Shown: positions 34,943 to 41,350 of the stretch, in pieces
Layout of the letters: each line of letters opens with the position of its first letter
Numbering within the stretch: the stretch's first letter is position 1
Assembly: GCF_001021975.1 (NCBI RefSeq)
Contig: NZ_CP009928.1
Location: 620,001 to 684,000, forward strand
From: Chryseobacterium gallinarum
GTDB lineage: Bacteria > Bacteroidota > Bacteroidia > Flavobacteriales > Weeksellaceae
Length of the DNA stretch: 64,000 nucleotides
Direction of reading: 5' to 3'
Program-made: the position numbers and the translations under genes
Notes under the pieces: model-generated
The model's database searches: none
What the model was told of the DNA's origin: nothing
Seen by the model: only the letters and a program-made list of their open reading frames with translations

Positions 34943-34950
34943 CAAATTTA
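34943..34950 (-). promoter_or_regulatory. -7 element of the sulfatase-fold gene
   Basis: The minus strand reads TAAATTTG, then CGGC and the ATG, predicting a leaderless message. Confidence 0.5.
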
Positions 34951-34990
34951 CATCAAAATCACTATAATGCATTTTTTAGTCCATATTATT

Positions 34991-35022
34991 TTGAGCTGTA
35001 ATTTTTAAAAACTGTAATTTTG
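34991..35022 (+). promoter_or_regulatory. pssA: Promoter of pssA
   Basis: TTG at 34991-34993 and TAATTTTG at 35015-35022 with a 21-base spacer. The ATG at 35028 is five bases further on, so the message is probably leaderless or nearly so. Confidence 0.6.
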
Positions 35023-35027
35023 TGGTT

Positions 35028-35741
35028 ATGGATTTTATAAAGAATAATCTGGCCAACGCTTTGACCCTAGCTAATTTATTTGCAGGTTCCATAGGTGCTA
35101 TACATCTTATTTCAGGAGACTATCAGACCACAGCCCTTTGTCTTGTTCTCTCCGCAGTTTTTGACTTTTTTGACGGTTTTGTTGCCAGAGCCCTGAAATC
35201 AAACTCTAACCTCGGGCTTCAGCTTGATTCTCTTGCGGATATGGTGAGTTTTGGATTGATTCCCGGCCTTACGATGTATAAAGCCCTGGAGCCTTTCGGA
35301 ACTGAGCTGCTGGGAATGCATTTACCTTTTGAAATCAAATATACAGGTTTACTGGTTACCGTATTTTCCTGTCTGAGACTTGCCATTTTTAACCTTGATG
35401 AAGAACAGCGTTATTATTTCAAAGGTCTAAATACTCCTACCAACACCGTTTTACTTTTCGGTTTGTATTACGCTTTTAAAGAAACCGGTAACTTCAGCTT
35501 TCTGTTTGAGAATGCCTTGTTATTGATTTTACTCACCATCCTTACCTCCTGGCTTTTGATCAGTCCGATAAAAATGATGGCTATGAAATTCAAATCCAGG
35601 CAATTAAAAGATAATTACCCCAAACTTGTTTTATTGATAGGCGGCATTATTATTATTGCCTTATTTAAAGTGGTGGGAATACCGATACTAGTCCTTTATT
35701 ATATGCTGGTATCATTAGTTTTTCAAAACCAGTTAAAATAA
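35028..35741 (+). CDS. pssA: CDP-diacylglycerol--serine O-phosphatidyltransferase
   Basis: A 237-residue integral membrane enzyme with several helices. The CDP-alcohol phosphotransferase motif D-G-x2-A-R-x8-G-x3-D-x3-D is complete (DGFVARALKSNSNLGLQLD, then SLAD). The N-terminus NALTLANLFAGSIGAIHLI is typical of phosphatidylserine synthase. It makes phosphatidylserine, the precursor of phosphatidylethanolamine. The start is set at ATG 35028 since the in-frame GTG at 35022 overlaps the -7 element. Confidence 0.9.
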   Translation: MDFIKNNLANALTLANLFAGSIGAIHLISGDYQTTALCLVLSAVFDFFDGFVARALKSNSNLGLQLDSLADMVSFGLIPGLTMYKALEPFGTELLGMHLPFEIKYTGLLVTVFSCLRLAIFNLDEEQRYYFKGLNTPTNTVLLFGLYYAFKETGNFSFLFENALLLILLTILTSWLLISPIKMMAMKFKSRQLKDNYPKLVLLIGGIIIIALFKVVGIPILVLYYMLVSLVFQNQLK

Positions 35742-35841
35742 AAGCTTCAGGTATCGGAAGATAAAAAATACATATGAGACTAAAATAAATACACAATCTC
35801 ATTTTCAAATTAAAACACATTTCAAATTATTAATCAACAAC

Positions 35842-36606
35842 ATGAATTTAAAACTCCATAAACCGCTTTGTATTTTTGACCTGGAAACTACAGGTACAAA
35901 TATCGGAAAAGACAGAATCGTTGAGATCTGTATCTTAAAGGTAAATCCTGATGCTTCCAGGGAGAGCAAGACATGGCGTATAAATCCGGAAATGCCCATT
36001 CCAAAAGAATGCAGCGAAATTCACGGAATTTATGATGAAGATGTAAAGGATGCTCCTACCTTCAAAGAAATTGCTCCCAAAATTATGGAAATGATTACCG
36101 GAAGTGATCTGGGAGGCTTTAATTCAAACAGGTTTGACGTTCCTCTTTTGGCAGAAGAGCTGTTACGGGTGGGAATGGATTTCGATCTTAGCAAATTCAG
36201 ATTAGTGGACGCGCAGACTATTTTCCACAAAAAAGAACCCAGAAACCTGGGAGCGGCCTACCAGTTCTATTGTGGAAAAACATTGGAAAATGCCCATTCT
36301 GCAGAAGCTGATGTGATGGCCACATTTGAGGTATTGGATGCCCAGGTGGGAAAATATGATGATATTCCTAATGAAATAGGCCCTTTAAGTGAATTTACCT
36401 TCCATAATAAACATGCGGACCTTGCCGGATTTATCGGATACAATGAGAAACTTGAAGAAGTTTTTAATTTTGGAAAATATAAGGGACAATGTGTAAAGGT
36501 AATATTCCAGAAAGATTTAGGATATTTCGGGTGGCTTCAGAATGCCGATTTCCCGCTGTATACTAAGAAAGTATTTACTAAAATTCAATTATCTGCTAAA
36601 TTTTAA
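35842..36606 (+). CDS. 3'-5' exonuclease, DnaQ-like (DEDDh)
   Basis: A 254-residue exonuclease. The DEDDh motifs are Exo I in FDLETTGTNIGKDRIVEI, Exo II in GFNSNRFDVPLLAEEL and Exo III in HSAEADVMAT. It resembles the epsilon proofreading subunit of DNA polymerase III but lacks clear clamp or alpha-binding segments; it may act in repair. The C-terminal 60 residues (HKHADLAGFIGYNEKLEEVFNFGKYKGQCVKVIF) include a small domain common in flavobacterial forms. Two bases before the DUF2007 gene. Confidence 0.9.
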   Translation: MNLKLHKPLCIFDLETTGTNIGKDRIVEICILKVNPDASRESKTWRINPEMPIPKECSEIHGIYDEDVKDAPTFKEIAPKIMEMITGSDLGGFNSNRFDVPLLAEELLRVGMDFDLSKFRLVDAQTIFHKKEPRNLGAAYQFYCGKTLENAHSAEADVMATFEVLDAQVGKYDDIPNEIGPLSEFTFHNKHADLAGFIGYNEKLEEVFNFGKYKGQCVKVIFQKDLGYFGWLQNADFPLYTKKVFTKIQLSAKF

Positions 36607-36608
36607 GA

Positions 36609-37007
36609 ATGTCTGATCTTGTCCGTTTTAAATTTTATGAAACTGCCCTTGAAGCCAACAGGGACAAACAGATACTGGCTGAAAACGGAATCAACAGTTT
36701 CATTGCGAATGAACAGCTTATCCAATCGGATTGGCTGCTTTCTCAAGCTGTAGGCGGCATCCAGCTTCAGGTTTTTGAAGATGATATAGAGCAGGCAAAA
36801 AAAGTCCTTCAGGAATACCATGATAATGAAAAATTTGCCCTGGAGGTAGAACACACCATTGATCATCCCGGATTTGATTTTGTATGTCCCCGATGCGGCT
36901 CCAATCATATTTACAGGGACGACAGTGCAACCAGCTTCTTTGGGATTTCCTTTCTGACAAGCCATACATTTAAATGTTATTATTGTGGAAATGAATTTAC
37001 CCGTTAG
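36609..37007 (+). CDS. DUF2007 protein with a C-terminal zinc ribbon
   Basis: A 132-residue protein. Residues 1-75 match the DUF2007 putative signalling domain (FKFYETALEANRDKQILAENGI, NSFIANEQLI). The C-terminus has CPRCGSNH and CYYCGNEF, two CxxC pairs forming a zinc ribbon. It starts two bases after the exonuclease stop, so the two genes are co-transcribed. Function unknown; nucleic acid or protein binding is possible. Confidence 0.87.
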   Translation: MSDLVRFKFYETALEANRDKQILAENGINSFIANEQLIQSDWLLSQAVGGIQLQVFEDDIEQAKKVLQEYHDNEKFALEVEHTIDHPGFDFVCPRCGSNHIYRDDSATSFFGISFLTSHTFKCYYCGNEFTR

Positions 37008-37088
37008 TCCTCAAAAATTATATGAGTCTGTTTTTTAAATAAAAGTGTTTCGATCAGATGGTCAATATCTGAAATAAAATAAAAAATT

Positions 37089-37694
37089 ATGAAAATTATC
37101 TGCATAGGAAGAAACTACAGTGAACATGCCAAAGAATTAGGAAACGAGATTCCGGAACAGCCTGTCATTTTTATAAAGCCTGATACAGCAGTTTTAAAAG
37201 GAAATGATTTTTACCTTCCCGAATTTTCCAATGATATCCACTATGAGCTGGAAGTTGTGGTTAAGATTTCAAAAGGCGGAAAATATATCCGGAAAGAAAC
37301 CGCTCACAAACATTATGAAGAACTTAGCCTTGGAATCGATTTTACAGCACGGGATCTTCAAAGTGAATTAAAGTCCAAAGGACTTCCGTGGGAGCTTGCC
37401 AAGGGTTTTGACGGCTCAGCTGTGGTAGGTAATTTCTTCAAAAAAGAAAATTATGACCTTGAAAAACTGTCTTTTTCACTCTTGAAAAACAAAGAAAAGG
37501 TGCAGGATGGAAATACAAAAGATATGATATTTAATATTGATGATATTATTGCCTTTGCTTCTCAGTATTTTACCTTAAGGGTAGGTGATCTTATTTTCAC
37601 GGGAACTCCGAAAGGAGTAGGAAAAGTAAATGAAAATGATATCCTGGAAGCTTACCTTCAGGATGAAAAAATTCTTGATATCCGAATATTATAA
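37089..37694 (+). CDS. Fumarylacetoacetate hydrolase family protein
   Basis: A 201-residue FAH-domain enzyme. Metal-binding acidic residues are in the blocks HYELEVVVKIS and GIDFTARDLQ, and FTGTPKGVGKV is the conserved C-terminal motif. Members hydrolyse or decarboxylate beta-keto acids such as acylpyruvates or oxaloacetate. Cytoplasmic; substrate uncertain. The universal stress protein gene follows 59 bases later. Confidence 0.9.
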   Translation: MKIICIGRNYSEHAKELGNEIPEQPVIFIKPDTAVLKGNDFYLPEFSNDIHYELEVVVKISKGGKYIRKETAHKHYEELSLGIDFTARDLQSELKSKGLPWELAKGFDGSAVVGNFFKKENYDLEKLSFSLLKNKEKVQDGNTKDMIFNIDDIIAFASQYFTLRVGDLIFTGTPKGVGKVNENDILEAYLQDEKILDIRIL

Positions 37695-37753
37695 GTATTT
37701 AACATAAAAGTCTGGTAAATTTTTCCTATCTTTAGGTAACAAAATGAAAGGTT

Positions 37754-38191
37754 ATGATCAATATTATATTACCCGTAGATTTTGGGGACAAAACAGACCA
37801 ATTGGTAGATGGTGCCATAAAATTTGCAAAACAGATTAACGGCAGAATCTATCTGATCCATGTAGCACCATCAGACATTGGCTTTGCTATCGGTGATATG
37901 GGATTCCAGTATTTTCCGGAAGTGGAAGCCAACGAGATCAGAGAGGAACTTATTCAGCTTAATAAAATTGAGCAGAGGATAATTGCCCATGATATTGATT
38001 GTGAGCACCTTTTAAAACAAGGTCTTGCCAAAGATATCATTCTGGAATATGCCAAAGCAAAAAATGCAGATTATATTGTGATGGGATCACACGGAAGAAG
38101 CGGAATTTATGATGTATTTGTCGGAAGCTTAACTAAAGGGCTGACCAAAAGTTCGCCTGTTCCGGTGTTAGTACTGCCTATTCATGCTTAA
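37754..38191 (+). CDS. Universal stress protein (UspA family)
   Basis: A 145-residue UspA-fold protein. The ATP-binding motif G-x2-G-x9-GS is visible as MGSHGRSGIYDVFVGSLTKG near the C-terminus. The N-terminal strand INIILPVDFGDKTDQLVDGAIKFAKQ is characteristic. Ends in a strong bidirectional terminator. Confidence 0.92.
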   Translation: MINIILPVDFGDKTDQLVDGAIKFAKQINGRIYLIHVAPSDIGFAIGDMGFQYFPEVEANEIREELIQLNKIEQRIIAHDIDCEHLLKQGLAKDIILEYAKAKNADYIVMGSHGRSGIYDVFVGSLTKGLTKSSPVPVLVLPIHA

Positions 38192-38220
38192 AAACAGAAA
38201 ATTTTAATCGTTAGTAATAA

Positions 38221-38256
38221 AAAAACCGATCAAATAAATTATTTGATCGGTTTTTT
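38221..38256. terminator. Bidirectional terminator after the UspA gene
   Basis: AAAAACCGATCAAAT and ATTTGATCGGTTTTT form a 15-bp stem with a five-base loop between convergent genes. Confidence 0.93.
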
Positions 38257-38273
38257 ACTATATAACCAATTAA

Positions 38274-38507
38274 TTAACCTTCTTTTTTATAGATATTCGG
38301 ATCATAGTAAGGATGCTTACCTTCCGTTGGAGAATAATAGTCTTTATCCTTGTCACCACCTAGTGTAACCACCAGAACATAGCACCAATATGTAAATAAT
38401 ACACAGCAAACAATAAATAGGATCCAGTTTAAAACATTACCGAAAGCATCAAAGAAACCGAAAGACCATTTGAAAACTTTGCTTAAGAATAGAAAGAAAG
38501 ACGTCAT
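38274..38507 (-). CDS. DUF6341-like small membrane protein
   Basis: A 77-residue protein with one or two membrane helices (about residues 24-50) and a C-terminal tail rich in Tyr, Pro and Asp. It resembles the DUF6341 family of flavobacteria, which is found next to DUF6427 genes as here (divergent neighbour). Function unknown. Confidence 0.72.
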   Translation of the reverse strand: MTSFFLFLSKVFKWSFGFFDAFGNVLNWILFIVCCVLFTYWCYVLVVTLGGDKDKDYYSPTEGKHPYYDPNIYKKEG

Positions 38508-38525
38508 TATTTTCCTTTTTTAAAT

Positions 38526-38543
38526 TAACTTTGTACAAATTTA
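38526..38543. promoter_or_regulatory. Face-to-face -7 elements of divergent genes
   Basis: TAACTTTG on the plus strand (38526-38533) and TAAATTTG on the minus strand (38543 to 38536) lie within 18 bases between the divergent DUF6341-like and DUF6427 genes. Each promoter would place its -33 element close to or inside the other gene's 5' end. Confidence 0.45.
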
Positions 38544-38549
38544 TAAAAA

Positions 38550-39455
38550 ATGTTTAAATTACTTTCAAAAGAAAGCAATATTTTTTCAATCCCTGTTTAT
38601 ATTGGTTGCCTTCTTTTAGTAGTCGTAATATTTAACATACTGAATTTCAATACTTACGAAGCAATTGTTGCCGGGATTACTTTTCTGGGAATTGCTTTGG
38701 GATATTTTTGTTTTCACAGTATTGCGCTTAATTATCAGACCCATCTTCCTTTGTTCCTGTACACCTTTTTTATTTTTGGGCTGTATCCGGGGAATTTAGA
38801 TATAGGAATTGCGGTTTCCCTGCTTACCAATTCTTTTCTTATTCTTCTTTTGACGAGTGCAGATGAAGATATCAGGAAGAAGTCATATGTACTGGTGGGA
38901 GCTATTGTTGCCCTGAATTTTATCTTCCTCCCTACCACCTGGCCTATGGCCGTTTTTGTGATCATTCACGTAGTGGCTACTTCTGCCAGAATAGGGCTGA
39001 ACCTTTTCAGGTTTCTTTTGGGGATTATTCTGATCACATTCAGCTATTTCTCCGTGATGTATTTTGTACAGTTTACTTCCTGGAATATAGATTATTTCCC
39101 ATTCGGAAAAATGAAACCTGTGACAGATTATACAGAATTATTACCTTTGATTCCTGTAGTGCTGATGCTGATCTATGCAGTATATGATCATTTTAAAAAT
39201 TACAACAAAAAAAGCCCGATCAGCAGATATAAATACACCTTTCTGCTTGTATTTTCTGTTGCTCAGCTGATCACGATTATTCTGTATATGAATAAAAACT
39301 ATGAATATTTGCTGCTGTTGGCATTTCCATCGAGTATTATCCTGAGCAGAATGATGAGATTTTTACCGAAGTACTGGATGCAGGAAGCCAGCCTATGGCT
39401 TATCATTATCAGCTTGCTGACCTTCAAGGCCGGTACCGTTTTTGACTTATTTTAA
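38550..39455 (+). CDS. DUF6427 family integral membrane protein
   Basis: A 301-residue protein with about nine membrane helices (first MFKLLSKESNIFSIPVYIGCLLLVVVIFNIL) and a few charged loops. It matches the flavobacterial DUF6427 family, conserved and usually next to a DUF6341 gene. No biochemical role is established. The DUF3109 gene follows after six bases, so they form an operon. Confidence 0.8.
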   Translation: MFKLLSKESNIFSIPVYIGCLLLVVVIFNILNFNTYEAIVAGITFLGIALGYFCFHSIALNYQTHLPLFLYTFFIFGLYPGNLDIGIAVSLLTNSFLILLLTSADEDIRKKSYVLVGAIVALNFIFLPTTWPMAVFVIIHVVATSARIGLNLFRFLLGIILITFSYFSVMYFVQFTSWNIDYFPFGKMKPVTDYTELLPLIPVVLMLIYAVYDHFKNYNKKSPISRYKYTFLLVFSVAQLITIILYMNKNYEYLLLLAFPSSIILSRMMRFLPKYWMQEASLWLIIISLLTFKAGTVFDLF

Positions 39456-39461
39456 AAAATT

Positions 39462-40046
39462 ATGATTCAGATAGACGATAAATTGATTTCTGAGGAAATC
39501 TTTTCCGAAGAATTTGTTTGCAACCTTACCAAGTGTAAAGGTGCATGTTGTGTGGAAGGAGATGTAGGGGCTCCGTTGGATAAAAACGAGCTGGAAATAC
39601 TGGACAGTATTTTCGACAAAATAAAACCTTATCTGACCCAGGAAGGTATTAAAGCCCTTGAAGAACAAGGAACATGGACTACTGATCCACACGACGGAAT
39701 GTATGTTACTCCCATGGTGGAAGACCGGGAGTGTGCTTATGTGACTTTCGATGAGAAAGGAATTACCAAATGTGGTATTGAAAAAGCATATGAAGACGGT
39801 GCTGTAGACTGGCAAAAGCCTATTTCGTGCCATCTTTATCCTATCAGAGTTACAGAATATTCTGCATTCACGGCTTTAAACTACCATGAATGGAACGTAT
39901 GCAGTGATGCCTGCACTCTTGGAAAAGAACTTCAGGTTCCGGTTTATAAATTCTTAAAAACTCCACTGATAAGAAAATATGGAGAAGAATTTTATACCGT
40001 TCTGAGCGAAGCTGCCGATGAATGGAAAAAAGAGTATGGTTCTTAA
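39462..40046 (+). CDS. DUF3109 (YkgJ-like cysteine cluster) protein
   Basis: A 194-residue protein. Conserved cysteines occur as CNLTKCKGACCVEGDVGAPL, MVEDRECAY, KCGIE, ISCHLYP and CSDACTLG, a layout that suggests binding of a metal cofactor such as zinc or an iron-sulfur cluster. Belongs to the DUF3109 family of Bacteroidetes. Cytoplasmic. Function unknown. Confidence 0.9.
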   Translation: MIQIDDKLISEEIFSEEFVCNLTKCKGACCVEGDVGAPLDKNELEILDSIFDKIKPYLTQEGIKALEEQGTWTTDPHDGMYVTPMVEDRECAYVTFDEKGITKCGIEKAYEDGAVDWQKPISCHLYPIRVTEYSAFTALNYHEWNVCSDACTLGKELQVPVYKFLKTPLIRKYGEEFYTVLSEAADEWKKEYGS

Positions 40047-40072
40047 CCAGTCAGGATTTGAATGAAATAATA

Positions 40073-40098
40073 AAAACCGTAGTATGTACTACGGTTTT
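40073..40098. terminator. Terminator after the DUF3109 gene
   Basis: AAAACCGTAGTA and TACTACGGTTTT form a perfect 12-bp stem with a two-base gap. Confidence 0.87.
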
Positions 40099-40249
40099 GC
40101 TATATTGATACATTGCACTAATCTTCCCTAATCAATTTTACAGGCAGCTAACCTACAAAGCCACACATTAAATTAAAAAAAATATAATTTACTATAACAA
40201 AGCACTTAAATATAATAAAAATTAATCCCATAGATTTGATTTATATTTT

Positions 40250-40257
40250 TATATTTG
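40250..40257 (+). promoter_or_regulatory. -7 element of the Tae4-like gene
   Basis: TATATTTG lies 22 bases before the ATG at 40280. No convincing TTG is found at the right distance. Confidence 0.5.
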
Positions 40258-40279
40258 ATAGTATACTAAAACTTATATT

Positions 40280-40723
40280 ATGGTACGATTTGACGAGCTA
40301 TGGAAAAATCATCCGGGAAAAGGCTCCCATCCCTGTAATATAGCATTATTTCCGAACCAGTGTGCAATCAGGATGAGTGAAGCTCTTCATAAATCAGGTG
40401 TTGATTTAATGTCCTTTAAAGGAGTAAAATGCTGGGAGAAACATAAAGATGGTTTTAAGCATATACTGAGGGCTCAAGAGCTGGCTGATTGGATTTACAT
40501 GCATCCCGAAATATTTGGGAACAGATTGAAACTGGAGAGAAAAAAATACCCCAAAATGGGCAATAAATCCTTTAAGAATGGAAAGGGAATAATTTTTATT
40601 AAAGATGGGTGGTCAGGAGGCACAGATCACATCGACATTTGGAATGGAATATCTTTAAAAGGTGGAGATGCTTTAGATTATTTGTGGAGAGGAACAGAAA
40701 TCTGGTTTTGGGCTTTAATATAA
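40280..40723 (+). CDS. Tae4-type peptidoglycan amidase effector
   Basis: A 147-residue protein matching type VI secretion amidase effector 4. The start (VRFDELWKNHPGKGSHPCNI), the catalytic block FPNQCAIRMSEALHKSG with Cys28, and DHIDIWNG with His117 and Asp119 are the family's NlpC/P60-like catalytic residues. Such enzymes cut the DD-crosslink/stem peptide of peptidoglycan in rival cells. No signal peptide is present, as expected for a T6SS cargo. A lipoprotein gene follows after five bases, probably the immunity partner. No other T6SS gene lies in this window, so this is an orphan effector pair. Confidence 0.88.
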   Translation: MVRFDELWKNHPGKGSHPCNIALFPNQCAIRMSEALHKSGVDLMSFKGVKCWEKHKDGFKHILRAQELADWIYMHPEIFGNRLKLERKKYPKMGNKSFKNGKGIIFIKDGWSGGTDHIDIWNGISLKGGDALDYLWRGTEIWFWALI

Positions 40724-40728
40724 CTATT

Positions 40729-41238
40729 ATGAAAAATACTTGCCTTGTACTCATCATATCTTTAATATCTTTTTCCTGTAAAAAAAATCAGGAAAAAGGA
40801 TACACTCAACCTATTACTAAAAAAAGTGCAGTAATAGTAACTGATACAGCCATTATTGATGGAGTATTATTGGAATTAACAAATGACAATGGAAAGGCTG
40901 AATTAAGCATTAACTCCAAAAAATATAAATTATCCGGTAATATAAAAATTAAGCCACCATGTTATTTTTTACGAAGGGATAAAAATAAAGTTGAAAATTT
41001 CTCTTATCCAGATGTAGGAGTAAAACATACTTTGATTATTCTTGGAAACATGGCAACACAGGACGAAAGAAAAATTTTTGGTGCAGAAAACAGCAATACT
41101 ATATGTGGAACAGGTATGCAAGGTATTTTATTTAAAAAAGACAGTATCATTATTACAAATAAAACTTTAACACACTCATTTGTATGTGCTGATACAGGTA
41201 CTGATGAAAAAGATTTTAATGGTTTTGCTCATGATTAA
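40729..41238 (+). CDS. Putative immunity lipoprotein for the Tae4-like toxin
   Basis: A 169-residue protein with a lipoprotein signal (MKNTCLVLIISLISFSCKK; the lipobox ends ISFSC, Cys17), so the mature form sits in the periplasm, where a Tae4 toxin acts. The rest is polar and beta-rich with two further Cys (TICGTG, SFVCAD). It starts five bases after the toxin stop codon. I do not recognise its family; the immunity role is inferred from location and pairing. The frame extends upstream as an overlap with the toxin gene, but the ATG at 40729 starts the signal peptide. Confidence 0.7.
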   Translation: MKNTCLVLIISLISFSCKKNQEKGYTQPITKKSAVIVTDTAIIDGVLLELTNDNGKAELSINSKKYKLSGNIKIKPPCYFLRRDKNKVENFSYPDVGVKHTLIILGNMATQDERKIFGAENSNTICGTGMQGILFKKDSIIITNKTLTHSFVCADTGTDEKDFNGFAHD

Positions 41239-41295
41239 GATTTCTATATCAGAAATATTTCCCCACATTTAAATATAGAAAAGCTCAATATTATA

Positions 41296-41335
41296 ATAAT
41301 AAAAAACCGCAGCATATGCTGCGGTTTTTTATTAT
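41296..41335. terminator. Bidirectional terminator, 40-bp perfect palindrome
   Basis: The sequence is centred on GCATATGC with arms ending in six A or six T plus further matching A/T, perfect over 40 bp. It separates the convergent toxin/lipoprotein genes and the M16 peptidase gene and can stop transcription from both sides. Confidence 0.9.
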
Positions 41336-41350
41336 AAACAAGGCTAAAAA

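Noticed and set aside
40609-40728. Upstream extension of the immunity lipoprotein frame
   Set aside because: It overlaps the Tae4-like gene in another frame; the signal peptide begins at ATG 40729.
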